A program made the position numbers and the translations under genes. Source: Flavobacterium sp. (GTDB lineage Bacteria; Bacteroidota; Bacteroidia; Flavobacteriales; Flavobacteriaceae). Taken from it: DNA of 64,000 bases. Of this stretch, positions 23,130-33,157 are shown piece by piece. Below the pieces are notes generated by a model. That model was not told the DNA's origin. It searched no databases and was given only the letters and a program-made list of their open reading frames with translations. The stretch lies in assembly GCA_024644655.1 (NCBI GenBank), contig JAHEHJ010000007.1:56503-120502 (forward strand). The letters are read 5' to 3'. Every line of letters begins with the position of its first letter. Position 1 is the stretch's first letter.

Positions 23130-26100
23130 TTACATATTCCGTCTATACTGACCTCCTACTTCAAATAATGAAGCTGTAATTTGTCCTAACGAACAATACT
23201 TGGTTGCTTCCATCAACTTGTCAAAAATATTTTCATTTTTAATAGCTGCCTCTTGCAATATATTTAATTGGGCTGCCACTTTATCCGAATGGAAAGTGTG
23301 TAAATTATCTAATGTGTGTATTTGACTTTGTTTTTCTTCTTCAGTAGCACGGATAACTTCCATCGGAATAACTGTTGGAGAACCTTTTGAACTCAAGAAA
23401 GTATTTACCCCTATGATAGGGAATTCACCTGTATGTTTTAAGGTTTCATAATACAAACTTTCTTCTTGGATTTTACTGCGTTGGTACATGGTTTCCATGG
23501 CACCTAAAACACCTCCACGTTCGGTAATACGATCAAATTCTTGCAATACCGCATCTTCTACTAAATCTGTTAACTCTTCAATGATAAACGAACCTTGAAT
23601 TGGATTCTCATTTTTAGCCAATCCTAATTCTTTATTAATGATTAACTGAATAGCCATAGCTCTACGTACACTCTCTTCTGTAGGTGTCGTAATTGCCTCA
23701 TCATATGCATTAGTATGAAGCGAATTACAATTATCATAAATGGCATACAAGGCTTGTAGCGTAGTACGAATGTCATTGAAATCAATTTCTTGCGCATGTA
23801 ATGAACGCCCTGAAGTTTGAATATGATATTTCAACATTTGCGCTCTTTCATTGGCACCATACTTATTTTTCAATGCTTTAGCCCATATTTTTCGGGCTAC
23901 ACGTCCTATCACAGCATATTCAGGATCAATACCATTGGAGAAGAAGAACGATAAGTTAGGACCAAAATCATTGATGTTCATCCCTCTACTTAAATAATAC
24001 TCCACATACGTAAATCCATTGGCAAGAGTAAAAGCCAATTGAGTAATTGGATTGGCACCCGCCTCAGCTATATGATATCCAGAAATGGAAACCGAATAGA
24101 AATTACGCACATTCTTTTGGATGAAATATTCCTGTACATCACCCATCAAACGCAAAGCAAATTCAGTGGAAAAAATACAAGTGTTTTGGGCTTGATCTTC
24201 TTTTAATATATCCGCCTGAACTGTACCTCTAACTTGCGCTAACGTTTTAACTTTAATTTCTTGATATATATCTTTAGGCAATACTTGATCTCCAGTAACA
24301 CCCAAAAGCATCAATCCCAACCCATTATTCCCTTGAGGTAATTCTCCGTGATATATAGGACGAACTAATCCTTTCTTTTTATAAATCTCATTTATCTTTT
24401 CATTGACTTCATCTTGTAAGTTGTTTTCCAAAATGTATTTTTCACAACTTTGATCAATGGCAGCATTCATAAAGAATCCAAGCATCATTGGCGCCGGGCC
24501 ATTAATAGTCATGGAAACTGAAGTTAAGGGATGTGTTAAATCAAATCCAGAATATAACTTTTTAGCATCATCCAAACAACAAATGGAAACACCTGCATTA
24601 CCTATTTTACCGTAAATATCGGGTCTCAAATGAGGATCATTTCCATATAAGGTTACACTATCAAAAGCTGTAGACAAACGTTTTGCTGGCAATCCCGCAC
24701 TCACATAATGAAAACGCTTATTGGTACGCTCTGGACCACCTTCTCCAGCAAACATACGAGATGGATCTTCTCCCTCTCTTTTAAAAGGATATAATCCCGA
24801 TGCAAATGGAAATTCACCTGGTACATTTTCCTGTAAATTCCATTTCAGTATATCACCCCAAGCTTGATATTTTGGTAAAGCAACTTTAGGAATCTGACTA
24901 TGAGATAAACTCTCTGTATGCGTTGCTATTTTTATTTCCTTATCTCTAACTTTAAAGCTATAAATTGGGTTTTTATATAAATTTACTTTGTCATTCCAAG
25001 TGACAATTATTTCCCAATTGAATGGATCTAAGTTCATTTTTACCCGATCAAACTCTTTAACCAATAGATTTAAGAAATCGGTAGTATCCTCATTGTAATT
25101 CAATTCATTAACATCTATTCCAATTCTATTGTAAGTCACAACTTTTCGACTAACCGATTCTATGGTTTTATAGATTCCGTATAGTTTTTGAGCTACTTCT
25201 ATTTGGCTTAAAACCTTCTCATCATAACTGCGATTATTCTCCGCAATTTCAGATAAATATCGAGTACGATGTGGTGGAATAACAAACACTTTCTCACTCA
25301 TTTCTCTTGAGATTTCAAAAGTAGATTTTAAATCTGATCCTGTTTTCTCCACTACTTTATCCATGATTTTTTTGTACAATGAATTCATTCCTGGATCATT
25401 GAATTGAGAAGCAATAGTACCAATTACTGGCATATCATCTGGATTTACATCCCACAGATTATGATTGCGTTGGTATTGTTTTTTCACATCACGAATAGCG
25501 TCTAAAGCTCCTCGTTTATCAAACTTATTTAAGGCTACTAAATCCGCAAAATCCAACATGTCAATTTTCTCTAGTTGGGTCGCTGCACCAAATTCAGGTG
25601 TCATCACATATAAAGACACATCCGAATGTTCTATTATTTCCGTATCACTTTGACCAATACCCGAAGTTTCTAATATAATAAGATCGTATCGAGCAGCCTT
25701 TAATACTTGAATGGCTTCAGCAACATATTTTGACAATGCCAAATTGGATTGACGTGTCGCCAAAGAACGCATATAAACCCGAGGGTTATTTATTGCATTC
25801 ATTCGGATACGGTCCCCTAATAAAGCTCCGCCTGTCTTACGTTTTGATGGGTCAACCGAAATTAATCCAATTGTTTTTTCTGGAAAATCGATTAAAAAAC
25901 GACGAACCAATTCATCAACTAATGATGATTTACCAGCTCCTCCAGTACCTGTTATTCCTAAAACCGGAATAACAGTATTTTCATTTTTTTTATGAATAGC
26001 TTCTAAAGCCGGTTTGGCTATTTCTGGAAAATTTTCAGCAGATGAAATAATACGAGCTATTGTAGTTGGATTTTTTGCTTCTATTTCATTCATATCAGTA

Positions 26101-26555
26101 GGCAACACATCCCCCACGGCAAAATCAGACAAACGTACTAAATCATTTATCATCCCTTGTAACCCCATAGCACGTCCATCATCTGGCGAATAAATACGTG
26201 TCACACCATAGGCTTGCAATTCTGCAATTTCACTTGGAAGAATTACTCCACCACCACCTCCAAATATCTTAATATGACCAGCTCCTTTTTCATGTAGCAA
26301 ATCAAACATATATTTGAAGTATTCATTATGTCCTCCTTGATAAGAAGTCAATGCTATGGCATTTGCATCTTCTTGAATTGCGGTATTCACTACTTCTTCC
26401 ACACTGCGATCATGTCCGAGATGAATCACTTCTACTCCAGTGGCTTGAATAATTCTTCTCATAATATTAATGGAAGCATCATGACCATCAAAAAGAGACG
26501 CAGCAGTAACAATTCGTACTTTATTTTTTGGGATATAAGGTTGTTCTTGAATCAT
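23130..26555 (-). CDS. icmF: Fused acyl-CoA mutase, IcmF type (B12 domain, G3E GTPase, mutase)
   Basis: 1141 residues in IcmF order. The N-terminal cobalamin-binding domain (~10-145) holds [10 protein letters not shown] with axial His25. A MeaB-like G3E GTPase (~190-415) has the P-loop [12 protein letters not shown] and LISVDPS. The C-terminal mutase barrel (~520-1110) has [20 protein letters not shown]. Phe and Tyr around LYPFKR differ from the YAT of methylmalonyl-CoA mutase and point to isobutyryl-CoA/n-butyryl-CoA as substrate, although this is by analogy. The GTPase chaperone loads cobalamin. Monocistronic. Confidence 0.92.
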   Translation of the reverse strand: MIQEQPYIPKNKVRIVTAASLFDGHDASINIMRRIIQATGVEVIHLGHDRSVEEVVNTAIQEDANAIALTSYQGGHNEYFKYMFDLLHEKGAGHIKIFGGGGGVILPSEIAELQAYGVTRIYSPDDGRAMGLQGMINDLVRLSDFAVGDVLPTDMNEIEAKNPTTIARIISSAENFPEIAKPALEAIHKKNENTVIPVLGITGTGGAGKSSLVDELVRRFLIDFPEKTIGLISVDPSKRKTGGALLGDRIRMNAINNPRVYMRSLATRQSNLALSKYVAEAIQVLKAARYDLIILETSGIGQSDTEIIEHSDVSLYVMTPEFGAATQLEKIDMLDFADLVALNKFDKRGALDAIRDVKKQYQRNHNLWDVNPDDMPVIGTIASQFNDPGMNSLYKKIMDKVVEKTGSDLKSTFEISREMSEKVFVIPPHRTRYLSEIAENNRSYDEKVLSQIEVAQKLYGIYKTIESVSRKVVTYNRIGIDVNELNYNEDTTDFLNLLVKEFDRVKMNLDPFNWEIIVTWNDKVNLYKNPIYSFKVRDKEIKIATHTESLSHSQIPKVALPKYQAWGDILKWNLQENVPGEFPFASGLYPFKREGEDPSRMFAGEGGPERTNKRFHYVSAGLPAKRLSTAFDSVTLYGNDPHLRPDIYGKIGNAGVSICCLDDAKKLYSGFDLTHPLTSVSMTINGPAPMMLGFFMNAAIDQSCEKYILENNLQDEVNEKINEIYKKKGLVRPIYHGELPQGNNGLGLMLLGVTGDQVLPKDIYQEIKVKTLAQVRGTVQADILKEDQAQNTCIFSTEFALRLMGDVQEYFIQKNVRNFYSVSISGYHIAEAGANPITQLAFTLANGFTYVEYYLSRGMNINDFGPNLSFFFSNGIDPEYAVIGRVARKIWAKALKNKYGANERAQMLKYHIQTSGRSLHAQEIDFNDIRTTLQALYAIYDNCNSLHTNAYDEAITTPTEESVRRAMAIQLIINKELGLAKNENPIQGSFIIEELTDLVEDAVLQEFDRITERGGVLGAMETMYQRSKIQEESLYYETLKHTGEFPIIGVNTFLSSKGSPTVIPMEVIRATEEEKQSQIHTLDNLHTFHSDKVAAQLNILQEAAIKNENIFDKLMEATKYCSLGQITASLFEVGGQYRRNM

Positions 26556-26701
26556 TGTTAATTATATAACTAATTTGAGGGTGCAATTTACAGAATTATT
26601 AAAAAAATACCATTTAAAATCTGAAAAATAAAGCCAAATATACCTTTTAAGAAGAATGATGAAATAAACCAACAATTCCTGATTTCGGCATGAAGATTGT
26701 A

Positions 26702-26709
26702 TATATTTG
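26702..26709 (+). promoter_or_regulatory. Bacteroidota -7 box of the DUF4197 gene
   Basis: TATATTTG, 19 bases before ATG 26729. Confidence 0.6.
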
Positions 26710-26728
26710 AAAGACAAAATATAATCCC

Positions 26729-27460
26729 ATGAAAAAAATAATAGCCATACTTATATTGATACCAACCCTAGGTTTTTCTCAAATAAAAATTTTAGATGAG
26801 ATAAAGAAAGCTTTTCCCATAAAGCTCCCAACGCCTGTTTCAGCCGTAAGCGCATTAGATATTTCGAACGGATTAAAAGAAGCTTTACAAAATGGTATTA
26901 CGAAACAAGTAACTAAGCTTACTTCAGTAGATGGATTTTACAAAAATAATATGGTAAAAATACTGTTGCCTGATGAATTGCAAAAAGTAGATAAAACGTT
27001 GCGCAAAATAGGATTAAGTTCACTTGCTGATAAAGGAATCTTATTGATGAACCGCGCGGCAGAGGATGCTGTAAAAGAATCTACACCAATATTTGTAGAT
27101 GCTGTTAAAAACATGAGTTTTACTGATGCCAAAAGTATTTTAATGGGAAATGACAATTCGGCAACTACCTACCTTCAAACTGCAACCACTACTCCCCTAT
27201 ACGCTAAATTTAATCCTGTAATTAAAAACTCATTTGCCAAAGTTGGCGCTGATAAAGTTTGGGCTTCAATCATCAAAAAATACAATACGCTTCCATTAGT
27301 AAAAAAAGTCAATCCCGATTTGACCGATTACACCACCAATAAAGCCTTAGAAGGAGTATTTAAAATGATAGCGGTGGAAGAAATTGACATCCGAACTAAT
27401 CTCAAGGCCAGAACATCCTCTTTGTTGCAAAAAGTATTTGGTATTCAAGACAAAAAATAA
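26729..27460 (+). CDS. Secreted DUF4197 protein
   Basis: 243 residues. MKKIIAILILIPTLGFSQ is a type I signal peptide. The mature part is all-helical, with ISNGLKEALQNGITKQV near 46 and a Lys-rich end, matching DUF4197. Probably periplasmic. No catalytic motif is evident. A possible small RNA lies just downstream. Confidence 0.85.
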   Translation: MKKIIAILILIPTLGFSQIKILDEIKKAFPIKLPTPVSAVSALDISNGLKEALQNGITKQVTKLTSVDGFYKNNMVKILLPDELQKVDKTLRKIGLSSLADKGILLMNRAAEDAVKESTPIFVDAVKNMSFTDAKSILMGNDNSATTYLQTATTTPLYAKFNPVIKNSFAKVGADKVWASIIKKYNTLPLVKKVNPDLTDYTTNKALEGVFKMIAVEEIDIRTNLKARTSSLLQKVFGIQDKK

Positions 27461-27530
27461 TCCGAAATATTTTAGAAATCAATAACATAAGTATAACATA
27501 ACCTTAACACTCACAGAGGTTTAGTTCGTC

Positions 27531-27538
27531 TATATTTG
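27531..27538 (+). promoter_or_regulatory. Orphan Bacteroidota -7 box
   Basis: TATATTTG, with no ORF of note before the terminator at 27590. Confidence 0.5.
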
Positions 27539-27544
27539 TACTGT

Positions 27545-27622
27545 AATAAATAAATTGGTTTTTTATTATTTTGGTTAGTTTAAAAAAATGCTGTTATCCT
27601 TAAGTGTGTAACAGCCTTTTTT
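27545..27622 (+). ncRNA. Candidate ~75-nt small RNA
   Basis: A -7 box (27531-27538) and a terminator (27582-27625) bracket this interval on the plus strand. It contains only ATG CTG TTA TCC TTA AGT GTG TAA, a 7-codon frame overlapping the stem. The same hairpin can end the minus-strand hydrolase gene, so the RNA is uncertain. Confidence 0.35.
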
Positions 27623-27625
27623 TTT
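27582..27625. terminator. Bidirectional terminator of the hydrolase gene
   Basis: GCTGTTA/TAACAGC with A run on the left and T run on the right. Confidence 0.85.
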
Positions 27626-28409
27626 AGTTCTGATTACCAATAAAATGAAGGACTTGCTCATTAAACACAAGTGGCTGTTCCACATTAACAACATGACCAC
27701 ATTGGACTATTACATACAACTGAGCTGATTTAATATGAGCCTCTACTACTTTTTTTACTGCGGGTAAAAACATATAGTCTTCATCACCCATAATATATAA
27801 TGTAGGTATATTTAGCTCTACTTGGCGAAACCATTTCAAAAGTGGATTAATTTCTGCCGTAAGTTTAAACCACCTAATAAATTCTTTTTGATAGAGTTTT
27901 TTTGCTTCATTGATAAACAATACACGAGACTGCTTATGGTTTTTATTGGGCATAATTACAAAAGCAAAAAAGCGATACAACACCAAATAGGGCAATATAT
28001 ATTTACCAATATTACCTACTTTCATAAGCAACTGTGACCGAAAGTTCATTTTGAGAATTGCTCCTCCTAATATCATACTTTCAACTCGTTCAGGATGGGT
28101 TTCAGCTAATTGTCGAATTAATATAGTACCCAATGATATCCCAACAAAATGTGATTTTTGAATGGAAAGATAATCTAAAACCTCTAAGATATCATCTGCT
28201 ATTGCAGAAAAGGTATAATGGGTCTGATGTTGCACATACTGTACTTTAGAAGTATCTCCATGACCTCTCAAATCTAACAATAATACATTGTATTGCTTTT
28301 GAAAATCTCGAATTTGCTTATACCAAATAGCAGAACTACCTCCTGCTCCATGCACAAAAGTAACCCACGAAGTACTTGATTGATTTCGGTATACAGTATA
28401 ATGAATCAA
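27624..28409 (-). CDS. Alpha/beta hydrolase
   Basis: 261 residues. VTFVHGAGGSSAIW (oxyanion), LLDLRGHGDTS, nucleophile FVGISLGTI (GxSxG) and the C-terminal QCGHVVNVEQP give a Ser-Asp-His triad. No signal peptide. Follows the BtuF-like gene by 70 bases on the same strand; substrate unknown. Confidence 0.85.
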   Translation of the reverse strand: MIHYTVYRNQSSTSWVTFVHGAGGSSAIWYKQIRDFQKQYNVLLLDLRGHGDTSKVQYVQHQTHYTFSAIADDILEVLDYLSIQKSHFVGISLGTILIRQLAETHPERVESMILGGAILKMNFRSQLLMKVGNIGKYILPYLVLYRFFAFVIMPNKNHKQSRVLFINEAKKLYQKEFIRWFKLTAEINPLLKWFRQVELNIPTLYIMGDEDYMFLPAVKKVVEAHIKSAQLYVIVQCGHVVNVEQPLVFNEQVLHFIGNQN

Positions 28410-28479
28410 AACAGATTTAGTTTAAAGCATGTAAAAATAGGTGCAAAACTATAAATATCACCAGTTAGACAAAAGTAAT

Positions 28480-29277
28480 TTACAATTTAGCATGCATTTG
28501 TTTGAAATAGGCAAAAGAGTGGAGCAATCGACTTCCATACCACGAAAAAAAAGTACCATCCACAAAAACAGTAATTGCATGATGACTGTATCTACCTATC
28601 TCAAAAGCATGAGAATCATCAAAAGGAAAGGGTTCAGAAGATAAAAACACATATTCAGGATCACCTTCCAAACGCATTTTTTTTAGTTCCACTTCAGGAT
28701 AACGACCTTCTTTAAAAGCATATACATTTTCAAAATGATTGAGTTGTAACATTTCATGTATGTATGTATTCTGTCCTACAACCATATAGGGATTCGCCCA
28801 AATAAAATATGCAATTCTCTTAATAGGCTTGTCTTTGATAAATTGATTGAATTCATCATGGGCAAAATGCAATTTATTTATCCATTTCTGAGCTTCAACC
28901 CGCTTGTTAAATATGTTACCAAAATCAGTAATCATTTGGTAATTATCTTCTATGGACTTAATATCAGTAACCCATACAGTATACCATTTAGCCAATGCAT
29001 CCACAATTTCTTTAGTATTCTCTTCCTTGTTGGCAATGACAATATCGGGGAATAACGATTGGATTCGATCTAGATTAACCTTTTTTGTCCCCCCTATTAT
29101 TGTCTTAGTAGATTTAAAATGATAAGGATGTACACAAAACTTGGTAATACCCACAATTTGAGCTTCCAAACCCAAATCATATAAGAGTTCAGTAATTGAA
29201 GGCACTAATGAAATTATACGAACAGGTGCCTGATTAAAAAAATGATGATTACCTAATTGATCGGTTAGTGAGTTCAA
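28480..29277 (-). CDS. BtuF/FecB-like periplasmic-binding-fold protein without signal peptide
   Basis: 265 residues. APVRIISLVPSITELLYDLG, GITKFCVHPYHFKSTKTIIG, VNLDRIQSLFPDIVIANKEEN and GDPEYVFLSSEPFPF follow the helical-backbone metal/B12 receptor family (BtuF-like). It lacks a signal, so it may be a cytoplasmic relative. The start is 4 bases after pyrF. Ligand unknown; vitamin B12 would fit but is inferred only from family. Confidence 0.8.
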   Translation of the reverse strand: MNSLTDQLGNHHFFNQAPVRIISLVPSITELLYDLGLEAQIVGITKFCVHPYHFKSTKTIIGGTKKVNLDRIQSLFPDIVIANKEENTKEIVDALAKWYTVWVTDIKSIEDNYQMITDFGNIFNKRVEAQKWINKLHFAHDEFNQFIKDKPIKRIAYFIWANPYMVVGQNTYIHEMLQLNHFENVYAFKEGRYPEVELKKMRLEGDPEYVFLSSEPFPFDDSHAFEIGRYSHHAITVFVDGTFFSWYGSRLLHSFAYFKQMHAKL

Positions 29278-29281
29278 AGCA

Positions 29282-30106
29282 CTACAATGGTAAGGAATTC
29301 ATGATTTGACTCATCTCTTGTTGCATTTTCACAGCCTCTTCTTTAGCTTTTTCAGCAAAATCTGCGCCATTTGAAGCATATAAAATAGCACGGGAAGAAT
29401 TTACTAGCAAGCCAACAGTAACATTCATCCCATAGCGGCATACCTCTTGTAAACTACCACCTTGTGCTCCAACACCAGGAACTAACAAGAAACTATCTGG
29501 AACAATTTTACGAATGTCAGCAAAATATTCTGCTTTGGTAGCTCCAACTACATACATCAAATTCTGACTATTTTTCCAAGTCTTAGAAGTTTCCAAGACC
29601 GTTTTATACAACTCTTGACCATTTTCTTTTAGCGTTTGAAAATCATATGCTCCTTCATTGGATGTCAATGCCAATAGAATTGTATGCTTATTTTCAAAAG
29701 CTAAAAAAGGTTCCACTGAATCCTTACCCATATAAGGTGCTACAGTAACACTATCAAATTGTAAATCATCAAAAAATGCTTTGGCATACATCGTAGATGT
29801 ATTTCCTATATCCCCTCGTTTAGCATCCGCAATTGTAAATTGACTAGGATATTTTTCGTTTAAGTATTGAATTGTTTTCGCTAAAGATTGCCATCCTTTT
29901 ATGCCATAGGCTTCATAAAAAGCCGTATTGGGTTTATAAGCCACACAAACATCATGGGTAGCATCTATTATAGCTTTGTTGAATTCAAAAATAGGATCCT
30001 CTAATTTAAGTAGATGTGTTGGAATTTTAGATACATCTACATCGAGACCGATGCATAAAAAAGAGCGTTTCTGTTGTATTTGTTCTACGAGTTGTGTGGT
30101 TGTCAT
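29282..30106 (-). CDS. pyrF: Orotidine 5'-phosphate decarboxylase (type 2)
   Basis: 274 residues. [48 protein letters not shown] (the D-x-K-x-x-D catalytic centre) and [10 protein letters not shown] fit OMP decarboxylase, which makes UMP, the last de novo pyrimidine step. Start chosen at ATG 30106: the longer ORF frame overlaps the promoter box at 30124-30131. Followed closely by the BtuF-like gene. Separated from RF1 by a terminator. Confidence 0.95.
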   Translation of the reverse strand: MTTTQLVEQIQQKRSFLCIGLDVDVSKIPTHLLKLEDPIFEFNKAIIDATHDVCVAYKPNTAFYEAYGIKGWQSLAKTIQYLNEKYPSQFTIADAKRGDIGNTSTMYAKAFFDDLQFDSVTVAPYMGKDSVEPFLAFENKHTILLALTSNEGAYDFQTLKENGQELYKTVLETSKTWKNSQNLMYVVGATKAEYFADIRKIVPDSFLLVPGVGAQGGSLQEVCRYGMNVTVGLLVNSSRAILYASNGADFAEKAKEEAVKMQQEMSQIMNSLPL

Positions 30107-30123
30107 ATTGTGTTGTTGTGTGA

Positions 30124-30131
30124 CAAAGTTA
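30124..30131 (-). promoter_or_regulatory. Bacteroidota -7 box of pyrF
   Basis: TAACTTTG on the minus strand, 17 bases before the ATG at 30106. Confidence 0.65.
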
Positions 30132-30146
30132 CTAATTTCATAACAT

Positions 30147-30172
30147 AAAAAAAGCCTCATTAAATGAGGCTA
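30147..30172 (-). terminator. Terminator of the RF1 gene
   Basis: GCCTCATT/AATGAGGC followed on the minus strand by a T run. Confidence 0.88.
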
Positions 30173-30176
30173 TTAA

Positions 30177-31250
30177 TTAAAAGACTTCGCTTTCTTTTAG
30201 TTTTTCCATATTGTTGACCAATTGTAACTCGTCAACAAATTTTTGAATTTTTCCATTCATAACACCATCCATATCAAAAACATCTAATCCAATTCGGTGA
30301 TCCGTTACACGACCTTGTGCATAATTATAGGTTCTGATTTTAGCCGAACGATCTCCAGAACTTACTTGAGATGTACGCTTGGTGGCATCTTCAGCTTGCT
30401 TTTTAGCTAATTCTTGTTCGTACAAACGTGAACGTAATACTTCTAATGCTTTATCTTTATTTTTATGTTGTGATTTCTGATCTTGACATTGTGCTACTAA
30501 TCCAGAAGGAATATGTGTCAAACGAACTGCCGATTTAGTAGTATTTACCGATTGTCCACCAGGTCCAGATGAACAAAAGAAATCTACTCGTACATCATTC
30601 ATATCGATATGTACATCAAATTCTTCCGCTTCAGGTAATACCATTACGGTAGCTGCAGAAGTATGAACACGTCCTTGTGTTTCTGTTTGAGGCACACGTT
30701 GTACACGGTGTACACCTGCTTCGAATTTTAATGTTCCATATACATCTTCACCAGTCACTTCAAAAATAACCTCTTTAAAACCTCCTGATGTTCCCTCATT
30801 CATATCCACCACAGAAGTCCTCCATCCACGGCTTTCACAATATTTAGTGTACATGCGGAATAAATCACCCGCAAATATAGAAGCTTCATCACCACCTGTA
30901 CCGGCACGAATCTCTACCATCACGTTTTTAGCATCTTCGGGATCTTTAGGAATCAACATAAATTTAATTTCCTCTTCCAATTGGGGTAAGCGGTCTTTTG
31001 CTTCGTCCATTTGCATTTTGGCCATCTCCACCATTTCGGCATCAGAACCGTCAGCTAATATTTCATTGGCCTCTTTGATATTCGCATCAAGAGTAACATA
31101 CTCATCACGCTTTTCCATCAAGGCTTTTAATCCTTTATACTCTTGATTTAATTGTACATAACGCTTTTGGTCTGAAATCACATCGGGTTGAATAATCAAA
31201 TCGGAAATTTCATCAAATCGTTGTTTTACATATTGTAACCTGTCTAACAT
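30177..31250 (-). CDS. prfA: Peptide chain release factor 1
   Basis: 357 residues from ATG 31250 ([10 protein letters not shown]); the 93 extra residues of the ORF-track frame lack family similarity and cover the promoter. Domain 3 has the peptidyl-tRNA hydrolysis motif [17 protein letters not shown]. The anticodon-recognising region is the class I type for UAA/UAG stop codons. Cytoplasmic, essential. Confidence 0.96.
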   Translation of the reverse strand: MLDRLQYVKQRFDEISDLIIQPDVISDQKRYVQLNQEYKGLKALMEKRDEYVTLDANIKEANEILADGSDAEMVEMAKMQMDEAKDRLPQLEEEIKFMLIPKDPEDAKNVMVEIRAGTGGDEASIFAGDLFRMYTKYCESRGWRTSVVDMNEGTSGGFKEVIFEVTGEDVYGTLKFEAGVHRVQRVPQTETQGRVHTSAATVMVLPEAEEFDVHIDMNDVRVDFFCSSGPGGQSVNTTKSAVRLTHIPSGLVAQCQDQKSQHKNKDKALEVLRSRLYEQELAKKQAEDATKRTSQVSSGDRSAKIRTYNYAQGRVTDHRIGLDVFDMDGVMNGKIQKFVDELQLVNNMEKLKESEVF

Positions 31251-31272
31251 GGTAGTAATCTTTATTGGAGTG

Positions 31273-31280
31273 CAAAAATA
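31273..31280 (-). promoter_or_regulatory. Bacteroidota -7 box of prfA
   Basis: TATTTTTG on the minus strand, 22 bases before the ATG at 31250. Confidence 0.6.
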
Positions 31281-31359
31281 GTAAAAAAAGTGTATTATAA
31301 TCAGTGTAGGGTAGGTAGATTTTTTATAGTATTGTAGGAACTTAAAATTGATGTCACAA

Positions 31360-31839
31360 ATGAAAATATTTATCGCTTTCGCTTCTATACTACTCTTGGT
31401 TTCTTGCCAAAATAAATCTGCTAAAAATTTCGAACAATTGGATAAAGCAGCTTGGCTTATTGGCAATTGGACTTCCAAAATGCCTGAAGGCACCCTAACG
31501 GAGTCTTGGAAAAAATTAAATGACAGCACCTATATAGGTTCGAGTTATTTCATTCTTAACAATGCAAAAGATACCCTTCACAATGAAACTATAACACTTA
31601 CTCAAAAAGAAGAAGAATTAATTTATTGTGCCACCGTACAAGGACAAAACAATGATGAACCTGTTACTTTTAAATACAATCCTGCAATTGAAAATGAACT
31701 TGTTTTTGAAAACCCCTCCCATGATTATCCTCAAAAAATAAGCTACAAAAAAACAGCAAGTACAAAATTAATAGCAACTATTTCGGGTAACCAACAAGGA
31801 AAATTGAGCCAAGAAAGTTACCCTATGACTAAAGATTAA
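31360..31839 (+). CDS. DUF6265-like lipoprotein
   Basis: 159 residues from ATG 31360 ([18 protein letters not shown]); ATG 31351 is possible, but the signal begins more naturally here. Cys16 is the lipobox residue. [15 protein letters not shown] and [12 protein letters not shown] give the DUF6265 pattern of a small beta-barrel. Own terminator. Role unknown. Confidence 0.8.
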   Translation: MKIFIAFASILLLVSCQNKSAKNFEQLDKAAWLIGNWTSKMPEGTLTESWKKLNDSTYIGSSYFILNNAKDTLHNETITLTQKEEELIYCATVQGQNNDEPVTFKYNPAIENELVFENPSHDYPQKISYKKTASTKLIATISGNQQGKLSQESYPMTKD

Positions 31840-31866
31840 ATTCTATTTAACACATATTCCCATAGT

Positions 31867-31892
31867 AACCTCACTCCTAGTGAGGTTTTTTT
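31867..31892 (+). terminator. Terminator after the DUF6265-like gene
   Basis: AACCTCACT/AGTGAGGTT with a 3-nt loop and a T run. Confidence 0.88.
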
Positions 31893-31976
31893 ATTTGTAA
31901 ATACAGGCAAATCAATCTATTATAATTTTATTTAAAATTATTCTAAATAAAACTTTTTTATTTAAATCACACAGAG

Positions 31977-31984
31977 TACATTTG
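31977..31984 (+). promoter_or_regulatory. Bacteroidota -7 box of the 32017 operon
   Basis: TACATTTG, 32 bases before ATG 32017. Confidence 0.6.
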
Positions 31985-32016
31985 CCTTATGTTTATTCAA
32001 TCTAAATAACAATACT

Positions 32017-32814
32017 ATGAAAAATGCACTACCAATATTGCTAATGCTATTAAGTCTTACTGCTCTAGGACAAGACCGAATCTTTACCTACACCTACCAA
32101 TCCAATGTATTAAACAAAGGTCAAAAAGAACTTGAAGTATGGACAACCGTACTATCTGGCAAAGAAAATTACTATCGAGAAATTCAAAATCGAGTTGAAT
32201 ATGAAGTGGGTTTAGGTTCAAATTTACAAGTTGCTTTCTATTTGAATTCGAAACAAAAAGCAAGTTTTGATACTACTTCAGGTGAAATCGTAATGGAACC
32301 AACTGAAATATATGTATCCAATGAATGGAAATACAAATTAGCCGATCCCGTTGCAGATGCTTTTGGATTTGCAGCCTATGGAGAAATCACCGTGGCAACC
32401 GATGAATTGGAACTAGAACTAAAAGCCATCTTTGATAAAAGAATAGGCAATTCACTTCATGCTGTGAATTTAATTTTTGAACCCGAATGGGCAGCTACAA
32501 CTGTAGACGGAAAAGTAAAAACCGCAACTGAGCTTGCCTATGACTTTAATTATGCCTATTCCTATAAGCTAAATAACCGATGGAATATTGGTACAGAGAT
32601 TATCAACAGAAACAAATATATTAATACCGACAAATCAACACATGCTGCATTGTTTGCAGGTCCTACAATTGCCTACAATAGTTCAAACTTTTGGCTAAAC
32701 CTTACTGCGTTACCTCAAATTGCTGGTATCCGAAATCCTGATCAAAGTAAGGGCTTAAATGTAGCAGAATATACCAAAATGGAAATTCGATTGTTGTTCT
32801 CTTATTCGTTTTAA
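32017..32814 (+). CDS. Outer-membrane beta-barrel-like exported protein
   Basis: 265 residues. MKNALPILLMLLSLTALGQ is a signal peptide. Alternating strands, ending MEIRLLFSYSF with C-terminal Phe, suggest an outer-membrane beta-barrel of about 12 strands. A mono-heme cytochrome gene follows after 3 bases, so the two probably work together in electron transfer at the envelope. No specific family identified. Confidence 0.7.
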   Translation: MKNALPILLMLLSLTALGQDRIFTYTYQSNVLNKGQKELEVWTTVLSGKENYYREIQNRVEYEVGLGSNLQVAFYLNSKQKASFDTTSGEIVMEPTEIYVSNEWKYKLADPVADAFGFAAYGEITVATDELELELKAIFDKRIGNSLHAVNLIFEPEWAATTVDGKVKTATELAYDFNYAYSYKLNNRWNIGTEIINRNKYINTDKSTHAALFAGPTIAYNSSNFWLNLTALPQIAGIRNPDQSKGLNVAEYTKMEIRLLFSYSF

Positions 32815-32817
32815 CTC

Positions 32818-33099
32818 ATGAAAAAAATTGTTTTCTTAGGCATAGCCATACTAGGGGTATCTTGTTCAAGTCAATTATATGTTCCTACAACACCTAGTGA
32901 TTCACAATCGCTACTTGATTTAAAAAAAGGGAGAGGACTATATGTCAAAAACTGTGCTAATTGTCACGATTTGCATTTGCCAAATCAATACAAAGCACCG
33001 GTTTGGAAAATCAATCTTGACAAAATGCAAGAACGCTCCAAAATAACAGACCTTGAAAAGCAATTAATTTATGAGTATATTGTTAATGCTCCTAAATAA
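32818..33099 (+). CDS. Small c-type cytochrome lipoprotein
   Basis: 93 residues. The signal MKKIVFLGIAILGVSCSS has lipidated Cys16. GLYVKNCANCHDLHLPNQY contains the heme c motif CANCH. The Met distal ligand may be in KMQERS. It is lipid-anchored and small, so it probably shuttles electrons in the envelope. Downstream partner of 32017. Confidence 0.88.
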   Translation: MKKIVFLGIAILGVSCSSQLYVPTTPSDSQSLLDLKKGRGLYVKNCANCHDLHLPNQYKAPVWKINLDKMQERSKITDLEKQLIYEYIVNAPK

Positions 33100-33115
33100 T
33101 ATTACGTATTCTATT

Positions 33116-33157
33116 AAAAAAGCCCCAACAATGAATCACTAGTTGGGGCTTTTTTTA
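33116..33157. terminator. Bidirectional terminator
   Basis: AAAAAAGCCCCAAC/GTTGGGGCTTTTTT; the 33155 stop codon overlaps its edge. Confidence 0.9.

Noticed and set aside
30177-31529. Long RF1 start at 31529
   Set aside because: The extra 93 residues match nothing and would cover the -7 box and part of the divergent lipoprotein gene.
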